Positions 9,435 to 18,279 of a stretch of 64,000 nt of DNA are shown piece by piece. The notes beneath the pieces are model-generated. The model saw nothing but the letters and a program-made list of their open reading frames with translations. It searched no databases and had not been told where the DNA came from. Origin of the DNA: Shewanella psychrophila (GTDB lineage: Bacteria; Pseudomonadota; Gammaproteobacteria; Enterobacterales; Shewanellaceae); NCBI RefSeq assembly GCF_002005305.1, contig NZ_CP014782.1:3162001-3226000 (forward strand). The letters run 5' to 3'. Positions within the stretch are counted from its first letter, which is position 1. The number at the start of each line of letters is the position of its first letter. The position numbers and the translations under genes are program-made.

Positions 9435-10088
9435 TTGATTAAGCACTTAGCATTAGCGTTAACTTTGGCTTTAGCCCCTTTAAGTAGTTTTGCCGCACAA
9501 TTTGAAGAAGGTAAGCACTTCACTCAAATAGCCGAAACCGCCAGCGCCCAGCCAAAACTTACTGAATTTTTCTCTTTCTATTGCCATAACTGCTACAACA
9601 TGGAAAAGCAATATCTTGGTGATATTAAGGCTAACTTAAATAAGAAAGTCACCTTCGATAGCAAACATGTAGACTTTATGAATAGCGACATAGGTACGGA
9701 AGTCATGCGCTCTCTGGCAGTGATTCAAGAGCTAAATTCCGGTGACAAAATGACTCACGCCATGTTTGCTGCGATTCAAGGTGGCGAAAGTGCTCATGGA
9801 CATAATCATGAGCACGGCGCACATGAGAAGCCAGAGCTTAATAATCGAGAGGATATCAAGAAGGTCTTCGCCGACAATGGATTCGATATAAAAAACTATG
9901 ACACTATCGCTGACAGCAAGGCTGTTAATGACAAGATAGATTTATGGCGCGTACAACAGAGACAGTTCCAAATCCAGAGTGTCCCGGCATTTGTGGTAAA
10001 CGACAAATATGCGGTCAACATGAGCGCTGTTCGAACACTTGGTGAGCTTATCGACCTTATCAATTACTTAGCCCTAGAGCGCAAGTAG
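9435..10088 (+). CDS. dsbA: Periplasmic DsbA-family thiol:disulfide oxidoreductase with CHNC active site
   Basis: 217 residues with a signal peptide (ALALTLALAPLSSFAA). The thioredoxin-like fold is recognisable from LTEFFSFYCHNCYNMEK with the active site C50-H-N-C53, and from the cis-proline segment SVPAFVVNDKYAV near the end. It should oxidise cysteine pairs of exported proteins. The usual DsbA dipeptide is PH; here it is HN, which would change the redox potential and Cys pKa. A histidine-rich insertion (GHNHEHGAHEK, about residues 116-130) could bind metal. The start is TTG at 9435, supported by GAGGA eight bases upstream. Monocistronic, closed by the hairpin at 10113-10148. The assignment to DsbA rather than another DsbA-like paralogue is inference. 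Confidence 0.85.
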   Translation: MIKHLALALTLALAPLSSFAAQFEEGKHFTQIAETASAQPKLTEFFSFYCHNCYNMEKQYLGDIKANLNKKVTFDSKHVDFMNSDIGTEVMRSLAVIQELNSGDKMTHAMFAAIQGGESAHGHNHEHGAHEKPELNNREDIKKVFADNGFDIKNYDTIADSKAVNDKIDLWRVQQRQFQIQSVPAFVVNDKYAVNMSAVRTLGELIDLINYLALERK

Positions 10089-10112
10089 TACAGATAAAAG
10101 TTAAACTAAAAA

Positions 10113-10148
10113 AACGATAAACTAGGCCCTAAAACCTAGTTTATCGTT
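10113..10148. terminator. Bidirectional hairpin terminator
   Basis: A perfect 14-bp stem (AACGATAAACTAGG and its inverse) around an 8-base loop. On the minus strand it is followed by a run of Ts, so it should end the cytochrome b561-like transcript efficiently; it also lies just after the dsbA-like gene. The stop codon of the minus gene overlaps the stem. Confidence 0.8.
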
Positions 10149-10684
10149 CAGTTTCTAATGAAATCCAGTAGATGCAGGCATGCACAGAAAACATGTATCA
10201 AGAAAAAGCCGATAAACCCTTTCACAAGCAGTATGTGATAACCGCGCCACATCAAGGCATCCGAACTGCCTTGCAAACAAAACCAGATCACACCAGTAAA
10301 GCCAACACCAACAAGCAACAAAATTCCAAGGCCTTCGATGCAACTATATAGACCTCGCCCTCCGGCCAATGGTATTTTTCCCTTAGCCAACCCAAATAAG
10401 TCTTTATTGAGCTGAGAAAAGTCAGCAAGAAGCCAAGGAAACATCTGTCGCCACCTGCCTTTGATACAGCAAATCACCAACATGCTAAAGGATAAAGCAG
10501 CAGTGATTAGCCCCAGATAGACATGTAAGTAGTCCCATATAGAAGCACCGTTACGCAGGCCTCGTCCCATCAAGATCCAGCCACTGGTAGAAATTAGAAA
10601 TACTGATAATATGATGATTAGCACATGTTGATAATCGACTAGCTTAGCAACCAGTCTGCTAAAAACCGAAGGAGAGTCAGACAT
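10148..10684 (-). CDS. Cytochrome b561-like inner membrane protein
   Basis: 178 residues with four membrane helices. Candidate haem-ligand histidines lie in YQHVLII, YLHVYLG, WRGYHILL and FLIHVFCACLHLLD. This matches the diheme cytochrome b561 / DUF4405 fold, which passes electrons between the quinone pool and a periplasmic partner. No partner cytochrome is encoded beside it. The upstream gene, hemG, is also a quinone-linked redox protein 40 bases away and read in the same direction, so the two may form one unit. That link is inference; the electron partner is unknown. Confidence 0.75.
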   Translation of the reverse strand: MSDSPSVFSRLVAKLVDYQHVLIIILSVFLISTSGWILMGRGLRNGASIWDYLHVYLGLITAALSFSMLVICCIKGRWRQMFPWLLADFSQLNKDLFGLAKGKIPLAGGRGLYSCIEGLGILLLVGVGFTGVIWFCLQGSSDALMWRGYHILLVKGFIGFFLIHVFCACLHLLDFIRN

Positions 10685-10724
10685 TAAAACCTCTGCTTAA
10701 TAGAGTTTTGATAGGCGTCATGCA

Positions 10725-11246
10725 TTAAAGGCGTTCGAGTTCCTTGACGAAAACATCGACCCCCAGCCAATCCGTATACTCAACCTTAGTATTTACAGCC
10801 GTTGGACCTTTGGTTATCCACATGATTAGACGAATGATATTCCTATCTAACCAGTTATACCCCTGATAGTCCAAGTTACCAGCAAACACCTTAAGCAAGT
10901 TAGGTCGCCACTGGGTTTTACTCAGAAATGCCTGCATATAGGGGTTACTCCCTGGGGTATTCCTACCGTTTTTCCGTGCAACTAAACTCACAGAAAAGAA
11001 GCCGCTAGACTTAGATTCTAATGCTTCAAGATGGGTCGCAATAAAGTTATACACCTCTGAATTATGTTTGCCGTGGCGGATACTAGCTCCAATAATAATT
11101 TTATCGAACTCACCGAGGAGCGGAGCTTGCTCTATGCAGCAAGTCACCACTTGGTTGCCATTTTCAATCAAACGTTTGCCGATATGCTCAGCAATTTTGC
11201 GTGTCTGGCCATGAACACTGGAGTAGATTATCAATATTTTACTCAC
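10725..11246 (-). CDS. hemG: Menaquinone-dependent protoporphyrinogen IX dehydrogenase
   Basis: 173 residues, the usual HemG length. It opens with a flavodoxin-type FMN-binding loop (ILIIYSSVHGQTRKIAEHI). It has the HemG segments IIIGASIRHGKHN and FFSVSLVARK, and the C-terminal region RLIMWITKGPT. HemG oxidises protoporphyrinogen IX to protoporphyrin IX and passes electrons to ubiquinone or menaquinone at the inner membrane, the next-to-last step of haem synthesis. It is followed by the cytochrome b561-like gene. All parts expected of the family are present. Confidence 0.93.
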   Translation of the reverse strand: MSKILIIYSSVHGQTRKIAEHIGKRLIENGNQVVTCCIEQAPLLGEFDKIIIGASIRHGKHNSEVYNFIATHLEALESKSSGFFSVSLVARKNGRNTPGSNPYMQAFLSKTQWRPNLLKVFAGNLDYQGYNWLDRNIIRLIMWITKGPTAVNTKVEYTDWLGVDVFVKELERL

Positions 11247-11845
11247 CGGGCCCCCTGACTAATTTACTCATTATGGATTAGAGGCATACTAATGTATAAG
11301 GCAAAATATTTACTTGAAACAGATCACGAGGCTCCGAGGTCAAATCTGGAATACGCCTACCCAGCTCACAAACTCAACCATCAACCATCAACCATCAACC
11401 ATCAACCATCAACCATCAACCAGGAGTGAAAACATTAAAGCTGATCTTGCAAAGAACACGATTAAGCCAACTGATACCTTTTAGTTAAAAATGTTACCAA
11501 TACGTAGTCGTTAAGTTTTCATATAGAGGCTATTTAATATGGAATCGATTTCCTTAAAAGGGAATACTTTCATTCACTAGTCTCTTTTTGGTATGCTCCG
11601 CCTCATATCACAATCTTAACATTTTCATTTATTTACCTTTATCTGAAACCATTTCCGGATAAAGTTATATAACATTGTTAATCACCTAAGTACTTGCAAA
11701 GTTAAGCAGGCTTAATGCCTCAAAAGTGCCTTGCCATCATGATTGATTAACGGTTATACAAACCTCATAGGGCCAAGCTAAATAAACAAGGTTGGAAACT
11801 CTCGGATGCTAGTAACTGAGCTCCAATCATACTTAGAGAATCGAA
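11247..11845. other. Intergenic region of about 600 bases with a heptamer repeat
   Basis: Between hemG and the small lipoprotein gene. It holds seven copies of a 7-base repeat at 11374-11422 and is otherwise AT-rich. No coding frame with a ribosome site and no strong hairpin was seen. Confidence 0.5.
11374..11422. repeat. Tandem heptamer repeat (TCAACCA)x7
   Basis: Seven exact head-to-tail copies of TCAACCA, 49 bases. Exact tandem 7-mers usually change copy number by slippage. It lies about 130 bases upstream of hemG and outside any gene. A different heptamer repeat is at 56074-56108. Confidence 0.95.
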
Positions 11846-12175
11846 ATGAAAAAACGAATAGCCATCGTGCTAGCTTGGGCAATATCTGGATGTGCAAGTG
11901 AAAACCAACTCTTAGCGGATCTAAAAAAAGACACGCAGCCTATTGAGCTCACTACGTGTCAGCAGGTACTCGATGCCTACAAAAAGGGACAGGATATTGA
12001 ACCTTATGTGCGGCTCGCTAGGACATTATGGATGACACAGAAGAGCACTGAATATGGCAGTGCGGCAGCCATGAGTAAGTATCAGGTTGATGAACGAATG
12101 GGTTTAGTCATCAAGAAATGCATAAACGAACCTAAAAACACTTTTATTGCCACCTATGCTCTCGCTGCAGATTAA
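11846..12175 (+). CDS. Small lipoprotein of unknown function
   Basis: 109 residues. The N-terminus MKKRIAIVLAWAISGCASE is a lipoprotein signal with the lipobox ISGC, so the mature protein should start at the acylated Cys. The rest is helical and hydrophilic, with further cysteines in LTTCQQVL and KKCINEP that could pair in the periplasm. I recognise no family. The AGAGAATCGAA before the ATG is a fair ribosome site. It is monocistronic and converges on the di-heme protein gene. Confidence 0.65.
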   Translation: MKKRIAIVLAWAISGCASENQLLADLKKDTQPIELTTCQQVLDAYKKGQDIEPYVRLARTLWMTQKSTEYGSAAAMSKYQVDERMGLVIKKCINEPKNTFIATYALAAD

Positions 12176-12340
12176 GGGCGTATAACAAAACAACACTGGA
12201 CTCAGAATTCCTTTTCAAAGCCAGTTACCAATTAACTAATCTAAAAATTGAGTATATCGTGGCCCCTAAAGGAAAGTCCTAATTCCAATTGCCGTACAGA
12301 GAAAAACAGAAAGCATGATAGTGAGTAAAACTCTAGATAC

Positions 12341-12369
12341 AAAAAAGCGGAGCAATGATTTGCTCCGCT
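12341..12369 (-). terminator. Terminator of the porin/imelysin/di-heme locus
   Basis: A perfect 10-bp stem (AGCGGAGCAA) around TGAT; on the minus strand it is followed by six Ts. It lies just past the stop of the di-heme protein gene. Confidence 0.88.
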
Positions 12370-12391
12370 ATAGGTGCTAGCTGGTTAAGCT

Positions 12392-14017
12392 TTATAGTGA
12401 CATCAAAAAGGCGACGACTTGATCTCTCTCCGTCTTAGTCAGCGCCATAAATGCATCACGGCTATTTTCAGCTTCACCACCATGCCACAATATCGCCTCT
12501 TCCAAGGTCGCGGCGCGGCCATCGTGTAAGAAGCCAGCTAGTGGGTTAACGGTCTGAGTCAAACCTATGCCCCATAATGAGCGAGTACGCCACTCATTAC
12601 CATCGGCAAGAAAATCAGGACGGCCATCGGCTAGCTCTTCACCCATGTCATGTAGCAACATATCGGTGAAAGGATAGATGGTCTGTCCCTTTAGCGCATC
12701 TACCATAGGTGCGCCACCAATATCGCCAGTAGACTTAGTCACGAAGCTGGCCTTATGACAACCTGTGCAGTTAACTTGCTCAAATAAGCGTGCGCCTTCA
12801 CGAACATTAGCATCATCCACATTTCGTCTGGCCGGTACAGCTAAAGTCTCGGCATAGAAAACCACTGAATCACTAAACTCGGCGCTCGCCTCAGGCTCAC
12901 CATTAACATCTTCTCCCGTGTCAACGAAGCCGGTTCTGGTCATATAACTATCATGCAAGGCTGTGCCGAATACGCTCTCATCAGGAAACAGTGGGTTAGT
13001 AATACCAATATCACCACGCAATGCGCCGAGTGACTGAACACGTACACTTGGGGTATTTGCCTTCCAACCGAAACGACCCAGAGAAACAGGGTTAGTATCT
13101 CCTGCCTGCGCCTTAACGGCGTCGAACACAAAGTTGGCACGACCTGAGATCTTATCGCCATCGGCATCATTCTCATCCACCAATGCGAGAATATCGGCTT
13201 CAGGAATAGCTTCAAGTAAACCTAAGCCAAATACTGGCATACCGTTTCGCCAGCCCAGCAAGACATCCTCTTGAAGCAGATCGGAGGTCACATTGGCACT
13301 GCTTAAGGTTTCACCCGGCGCATCATAGGGATTTTCTACCGCAAACAATGGCTTCTTCAATGTGGTACTTGAGCCATCCGAATATGTCACTATTTTGGTT
13401 TCATAGGAGAGATACACATCCGCCTGTCCACCAAACAAATTATCCTCCCAATCGGGTCGCGCCTTTAGCACGCCGCGATGAAATAACTGACCACCAAAGT
13501 TGGGGACAGGAATTGGCGCACAGTAATCATTCGCTGCAGTACCTATGGTACACGTCTCGGCAGGTGCCTTACTGATACGTAAAAATAGCCCGGTTTCAGA
13601 ACTTAGTTTTACTCTATCTTGGCCAACTGGCACGATAGGCGTCGAGTTACGCCCATCTCGCTGATGACATGAGTTACAGTCGGTATTATTAAATACTGGG
13701 CCTAAACCATCCAGATCAGGATGTTCGACGTTTGGCGCAGTAGTGAAGGCTGTCTCGAAACTAAGATCACCTTCCAGGTGATGCTCTAGGCTCGCATCAG
13801 ATAAATTAGGTGCTGGCGTAGAGAAGCCATGTCCCGATTCAGATGCATCAAAAGTCGTGGTCTCACCACCACTGGACTTCATATCGGTAAAACTTGGATA
13901 GACTTTTTCTTCGGGTTTAGGTTCAGGGGCATCGTCACCAGATCCACCACAGGCGGTTAAACCAAAGCAGATAGCGAGAGCTAAACTGGTATATTTATAG
14001 CGATTAAAATTCATCAT
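12392..14017 (-). CDS. Di-heme oxidoreductase-family lipoprotein (DUF1111)
   Basis: 541 residues with a lipoprotein signal (LALAICFGLTACGGSG). Two c-type haem sites are visible: CNSCH at residues 114-118 and CTGCH at 417-421. The spacing and the motifs FGRFGWKA-like and FLHDGRAATLEEAI match the putative thiol-oxidoreductase/DUF1111 family distantly related to MauG and bacterial di-haem peroxidases. It is third in line after the porin and imelysin genes, an association found in iron-responsive loci of other gammaproteobacteria. A hairpin at 14101-14131 separates it from imelysin, so its expression may be lower. A periplasmic redox role in iron or haem handling is inference. Confidence 0.85.
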   Translation of the reverse strand: MMNFNRYKYTSLALAICFGLTACGGSGDDAPEPKPEEKVYPSFTDMKSSGGETTTFDASESGHGFSTPAPNLSDASLEHHLEGDLSFETAFTTAPNVEHPDLDGLGPVFNNTDCNSCHQRDGRNSTPIVPVGQDRVKLSSETGLFLRISKAPAETCTIGTAANDYCAPIPVPNFGGQLFHRGVLKARPDWEDNLFGGQADVYLSYETKIVTYSDGSSTTLKKPLFAVENPYDAPGETLSSANVTSDLLQEDVLLGWRNGMPVFGLGLLEAIPEADILALVDENDADGDKISGRANFVFDAVKAQAGDTNPVSLGRFGWKANTPSVRVQSLGALRGDIGITNPLFPDESVFGTALHDSYMTRTGFVDTGEDVNGEPEASAEFSDSVVFYAETLAVPARRNVDDANVREGARLFEQVNCTGCHKASFVTKSTGDIGGAPMVDALKGQTIYPFTDMLLHDMGEELADGRPDFLADGNEWRTRSLWGIGLTQTVNPLAGFLHDGRAATLEEAILWHGGEAENSRDAFMALTKTERDQVVAFLMSL

Positions 14018-14100
14018 TTACATCCCACACACATTTTTACTTAAGCGAGTATTTCTCTATCCTGAGCTGAATACTGCTTAAAATAGGTCTTTTCATATTA

Positions 14101-14131
14101 AAAAAGGAGGCCATTCCTGTACCTCCTTTTT
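14101..14131 (-). terminator. Hairpin terminator or attenuator between imelysin and di-heme genes
   Basis: AAAAAGGAGG is perfectly inverted 11 bases later, and the minus-strand copy ends in a T-run. It lies between two genes that look co-regulated, so it may only partly stop transcription. Confidence 0.8.
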
Positions 14132-14162
14132 CTATCCAGTCACATCTGTGTTAGATAGGGAG

Positions 14163-15317
14163 TTATACTTTCCACTTATTAAGTAGGGGAAGTACATCGG
14201 ACTCCAGGCTGGCTTGTAGCTTAGAAAGCGCATCCACAGCAGTTTGGATTCTCACTCGGCCTTCTGCATCTGCAATTGCCTGACGGAATGGCATATTGTT
14301 AGAGCCATTGATAGCCTGGATCTTGATGATGGCATCATCAATTTCACTGCCTACACGCAATGCAAGTGACTCATCGCCGGCCTTAACAAAATCGATAATG
14401 CCTTGCTTGTCACTGGCGCCTGTTAACTCACCCTGATAGACATTACGCACGCCTATGATGTTATCGCTGAAATCAGTCAGTGAGTTCCATGAGTACTGAG
14501 ACTCAACCTTAGAGGTATCAGCAGTTGCTGCCGAAGTGCCAAAAGGATCGGCAATCTTACCGTTGCCTACCTCATCGACAATACCTATCATGCCATTTAC
14601 CAGCTCCTGGATCACACCGACCTGAGAAGCGTAGAAGGTGTTATCGGCTGTTCCCGGAGCTTTAACAAGCTCACCATAGGCCTTACTAGCAGCTTGACCG
14701 TCATGGCTTATCTTCCATGCATCATCCAGAGTCTTGGTGTAGTCACGAAACACTTCCGATAAACCCATTAGGTATTCGGCTTCAGAAATACTTAGATCGG
14801 CAACATCTTTCTGGTTATCGGCAACGCCATCACCAAACAGCAGGTATTCCATGGTGTGGAAGCCTTGAATATCATCGTTCCAGCCCTTAATGGTATCGGC
14901 AGCGAAACCACCAGTATTATTCGCCAATACACCGGTAAGATCGGCAGTATTTAATGGCCAGCTATCTAAATGTGGATCGATACTCAGAGAGTCAACCGGG
15001 CCAAAGATATGAGACTCACCTTGCTCCCATGGCTGACGTGCAGCCTTCCAAGCTTCTTGCGCCGCAAGCAGGTTAGCCTGAGTCTTGTTAGCCACTAGAG
15101 TTTGAGACGCAAGAAACATCTCCTCGCCTTTCATCGCCAGCGTCGAGTAGCCACTAATAATCACATCGTCGGTCAAGTTAGTGATCATCTCTGTCGCAGC
15201 AAATTCAAACTTGTCATCAGTAGGCGGTGGTGTCGAATCATCACTACCTGAACCACCACATGCGGCAAGAGTAGAGATGAGTGCAATGGCGACTGCTGAG
15301 TACTTAAGTTGTTTCAT
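14163..15317 (-). CDS. Imelysin-family (IrpA-like) lipoprotein
   Basis: About 384 residues with a lipoprotein signal ending LAACGGSG. The imelysin signature G-x-H-x-x-E is present as GFHTME at residues 152-157, and the two-helical-bundle layout with a C-terminal repeat (PFRQAIADAEGRVRIQTAVDAL) fits. Imelysin/ICMP proteins are outer-envelope iron-linked proteins related to EfeO. The exact ligand is debated. Its place between an outer membrane porin and a di-heme protein supports an iron-uptake role. I chose the inner ATG (15317) because GGAG sits at the right distance; the frame opens twelve bases earlier. Confidence 0.9.
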   Translation of the reverse strand: MKQLKYSAVAIALISTLAACGGSGSDDSTPPPTDDKFEFAATEMITNLTDDVIISGYSTLAMKGEEMFLASQTLVANKTQANLLAAQEAWKAARQPWEQGESHIFGPVDSLSIDPHLDSWPLNTADLTGVLANNTGGFAADTIKGWNDDIQGFHTMEYLLFGDGVADNQKDVADLSISEAEYLMGLSEVFRDYTKTLDDAWKISHDGQAASKAYGELVKAPGTADNTFYASQVGVIQELVNGMIGIVDEVGNGKIADPFGTSAATADTSKVESQYSWNSLTDFSDNIIGVRNVYQGELTGASDKQGIIDFVKAGDESLALRVGSEIDDAIIKIQAINGSNNMPFRQAIADAEGRVRIQTAVDALSKLQASLESDVLPLLNKWKV

Positions 15318-15349
15318 GTAAAGCTCCATTTTTACTTTATAATTAGGTG

Positions 15350-16735
15350 TTATAGTGAGAATTGGTAACCCACGCCCAAGGCGAAAAAGTTAGTATCAGG
15401 AATTGAAGACACGGCGACTTGCTGACGCCCTGCTTCGGCCTTGATAACAATTTCAGGAATTGGGAAGTAGTTAATTCCGACACTGGTCCAGGTATTCTCA
15501 TAGCGCTTAGATGCGATGCCGGTATCGACATCGGCTAGTGGATTTGAGTAATCGATATTGGCAAAAACGGTAATAGGAACCGGAGTGAAATGACTCAGGT
15601 CTACACCAGCCTCGACGAAAAAGGCTTCAGACTCTGAGCCAACTTGAGCAAAGTTTCCTGGCTTTAGACCCGGTGTGGTCTTGTTTGCTTGGGTGATGGC
15701 ATCAGCATCGCTCAAAGTGCCGTTTAGATACTGGCCGCGTAAAATCCAAGGCCCCTGAACGAAGGCACCAGAAACAGCCAGAATACTGACCGTGCCGTCA
15801 CCGCTAACCTTATTACTCTTATGACGGTTACCTGTAGTATTACCATAGTAATAAGCTACACCAACGGCGCTGCCCTTCTTGAAGTTGCCGTAATCCAAAC
15901 GCAGTGCATAGGCAAGGTCGTCGGCATTAACATGTTCGAAACGCTTCTGGTGGCCGGATGCAATCCAGTCATAGGTACGGAAATACTCGGAGTTTAGACC
16001 GCTTACGACCTGAGCTTGATAATGGAAGTTAGCCAATTCACCAAATATGCCAACACCCATCTCATTCCAAACTGCAGGTAACATGGCCGCCTCACTGCGG
16101 TGACGCAATACAGTCAGGTATTGATCTGGCTTATGTAAGATGCTTGAGAGCCCGATTGGCAGATGGATATTACCGAACTTAACGCCAAATTCATCACTGG
16201 GACGGTATCTCAACTCAGCCTTCTCGACCATCACCTCACCACCAGCTTCGACTTCAGTTTCAAATTCGCCAAACTCATCGAAACCATCATATTCAAGTGC
16301 CGTGCCCGTGCCACCATGTTCGTACTCAATCTCGACTTCCATGTCCCATTCATCGTTGAACTGGTAGCCGAACTCGGTGACGATGCGTTCGAGATCGAAT
16401 CGGCTACGGCGTTCAGGAGATGTATCTTGTACATTCTGGTAATACTCATCACTGGTGTAAGTCATGCTGCCGTATGACTTGAAAGAAAACTTGTTCCATT
16501 TACTTTCAATCAACTCTTTTGTGGCAGTTGCAACCACTTCAGCCTGCGCTTCTTGCTGCTGTTGTTGCATTTTCTGGTGGGCTGCTAACTCTGCGAGATC
16601 GTGTTTAAGCTTATTGAGTTCCGCTTCCTGTTTAGCAATTGCCTGCTCTAATTGAGCTGGATCTGTTGCCGCAATGGCACTGGTACAACTTAAGCCAGCT
16701 ATACATAAAGCCAACAAACTTAACTTAGTTTTCAT
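15350..16735 (-). CDS. Outer membrane porin with N-terminal coiled coil
   Basis: 461 residues. A signal peptide (LSLLALCIAGLSCTSAIA) is followed by a coiled-coil stretch (about 25-70, with a Gln-rich run) and then a 16-strand-like barrel ending in ALGVGYQFSL. The segment FGNIHLPIGLSS is typical of OprO/OprP-like phosphate-selective porin relatives. The coiled coil may trimerise or span the periplasm. It is first in the imelysin locus and its promoter carries a Fur-like box at 16793-16807, so it is probably made under iron limitation. The solute is not known; ferric or ferrous complexes are a guess. Confidence 0.82.
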   Translation of the reverse strand: MKTKLSLLALCIAGLSCTSAIAATDPAQLEQAIAKQEAELNKLKHDLAELAAHQKMQQQQQEAQAEVVATATKELIESKWNKFSFKSYGSMTYTSDEYYQNVQDTSPERRSRFDLERIVTEFGYQFNDEWDMEVEIEYEHGGTGTALEYDGFDEFGEFETEVEAGGEVMVEKAELRYRPSDEFGVKFGNIHLPIGLSSILHKPDQYLTVLRHRSEAAMLPAVWNEMGVGIFGELANFHYQAQVVSGLNSEYFRTYDWIASGHQKRFEHVNADDLAYALRLDYGNFKKGSAVGVAYYYGNTTGNRHKSNKVSGDGTVSILAVSGAFVQGPWILRGQYLNGTLSDADAITQANKTTPGLKPGNFAQVGSESEAFFVEAGVDLSHFTPVPITVFANIDYSNPLADVDTGIASKRYENTWTSVGINYFPIPEIVIKAEAGRQQVAVSSIPDTNFFALGVGYQFSL

Positions 16736-16792
16736 TTATCTCTCCGAACAAATTAACAGCATCATCTAAAATCGCGAACAAAATACTACAAA

Positions 16793-16807
16793 TGAAAATG
16801 ATTTGCA
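16793..16807. promoter_or_regulatory. Probable Fur box upstream of the porin-imelysin locus
   Basis: TGAAAATGATTTGCA matches the 7-1-7 Fur consensus TGATAATNATTATCA at 11 of 14 informative positions, counted by eye. It lies about 60 bases upstream of the porin start, where it would block RNA polymerase when iron is plentiful. Confidence 0.7.
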
Positions 16808-16876
16808 TTAAAATTTACACTAACCTTTGCAACCGTATTTACAAAACACTTACATTTGTAATGTCTAATATGAGTA

Positions 16877-16894
16877 ATTTGTACTAGTACAAAT
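16877..16894. promoter_or_regulatory. Perfect 18-base palindrome, probable operator
   Basis: ATTTGTACTAGTACAAAT reads the same on both strands. There is no loop or T-run, so a dimeric regulator site is more likely than a terminator. It lies about 140 bases from the porin start and about 190 from the MFS start, so either gene could be controlled. Confidence 0.6.
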
Positions 16895-17085
16895 ATGAAT
16901 TTGAGAGATTCCTACTAGATAGATAGGCAAATTGCAGTGAGTTTTACGGAAAGCTAGATAGCAAAAAATTAGATAGAATGAACAAACAATCGCTAACCAA
17001 ATGAGAAACAACTCATGTAGACTAGTTGTAAAATAGCTAATTTTGACGCCCTATAATCTGCGTTAATTGCCATATGGAAGGCCTA

Positions 17086-18279
17086 ATGAAGCATAAAAAA
17101 CCGCAGAGTCTCCTGCTTTGGATGACCTTCATCATGTCCCTGGTATTCGCCGTGTGGCAGGTACTGCTCAATAACTTTGTTATCGAGAGGGCACAATTTA
17201 CTGGCGTGGAGATCGGCATACTTCAGAGCCTACGTGAAGTCCCAGGCTTCTTAGCCTTTACCGCCATATTCGTACTACTGCTTATCCGAGAACAAACCTT
17301 CGCCTTACTCTCTCTGGCAGTTTTATCCATAGGCGTCGCGGTTACCGGCTTTTTTCCTCAGGTACTAGGCCTCTATATCACCACAGTGCTCATGTCTGTG
17401 GGCTTTCATTACTTCGAAACCATAAACCAGTCATTAACGCTACAGTGGGTAGATAAAAAGGAAACCCCAGGCTTTCTCGGCAAGGCACTGGCCTGGCGCT
17501 CAGCCGCTGCACTGTCAGGTTATGCCAGCATCTGGCTAGTAATGAGCTGGCTAAAACTCGATTATGTGTATATGTATGCATTAATTGGCTGCTTGGGTTT
17601 ATTGATGGTGCTAATCATCACCTTGTATTTCCCTAAATTTGAAGTAGGTGAAGTACAGCACAAGAAGATCATTCTCAGGAAAAAATACTGGCTCTACTAC
17701 CTGCTCACCTTTTTCTCAGGAGCTAGGCGTCAGATTTTCATGGTCTTCGCTGGCTTTATGATGGTGGAGAAGTTCGGTTATAGTGTCAGTGAGATCACTA
17801 GTTTATTCCTGATCAATTACGTCGTTAATCTGCTGTTTGCTCCAGCCATAGGTCGTTTCATCGGCCGCACCGGCGAACGTCGAGCACTCACTATCGAATA
17901 CCTTGGCCTTATCATCATCTTTGTCAGCTATGCCTGGGTGCAGCAGCCAGAAATCGCAGCGGCCCTCTATGTGATCGATCACTTGCTATTTGCCATGGCG
18001 ATTGCCATCAAGACTTATTTTCAGAAGATTGCCGACGCCAAAGATATCGCGGCCACAATGTCGGTAAGCTTCACCATTAATCATATTGCCGCGGTGGTGA
18101 TCCCAGTTTTACTGGGTGTACTCTGGCTATATTCCCCACAGGCTGTATTTTATATAGGAGCAGGCTTTGCGGTTTGCTCCTTAGTACTTGCACGAAATAT
18201 TCCTAGTGCTCCATCCCAAGGTAATGAAGTCAATTGGAGCTGGTCAAGTAAACACAACCAGCATAGGCTCAAGCAATAA
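17086..18279 (+). CDS. Major facilitator superfamily transporter
   Basis: About 397 residues with twelve predicted membrane helices, the usual MFS length. The central loop (FPKFEVGEVQHKKIILRKKY) separates two six-helix halves, and the loop between helices 8 and 9 carries an MFS-A-like GRFIGRTGERRAL. The substrate is not evident. I preferred the ATG at 17086 because GGAAGG precedes it; the frame opens at 17074. The stop codon lies in the loop of a 15-bp hairpin (18259-18295). It is followed by the TIGR03899-type gene in the same direction. Confidence 0.85.
   Translation: MKHKKPQSLLLWMTFIMSLVFAVWQVLLNNFVIERAQFTGVEIGILQSLREVPGFLAFTAIFVLLLIREQTFALLSLAVLSIGVAVTGFFPQVLGLYITTVLMSVGFHYFETINQSLTLQWVDKKETPGFLGKALAWRSAAALSGYASIWLVMSWLKLDYVYMYALIGCLGLLMVLIITLYFPKFEVGEVQHKKIILRKKYWLYYLLTFFSGARRQIFMVFAGFMMVEKFGYSVSEITSLFLINYVVNLLFAPAIGRFIGRTGERRALTIEYLGLIIIFVSYAWVQQPEIAAALYVIDHLLFAMAIAIKTYFQKIADAKDIAATMSVSFTINHIAAVVIPVLLGVLWLYSPQAVFYIGAGFAVCSLVLARNIPSAPSQGNEVNWSWSSKHNQHRLKQ

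Larger units (their letters stand above)
16736..17085. other. Control region between porin and MFS genes
   Basis: A 350-base divergent spacer. It contains a Fur-like box (16793-16807), a perfect 18-base palindrome (16877-16894) and TTTGTA/TACAAA half-sites scattered in between. No gene is seen. Confidence 0.6.
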
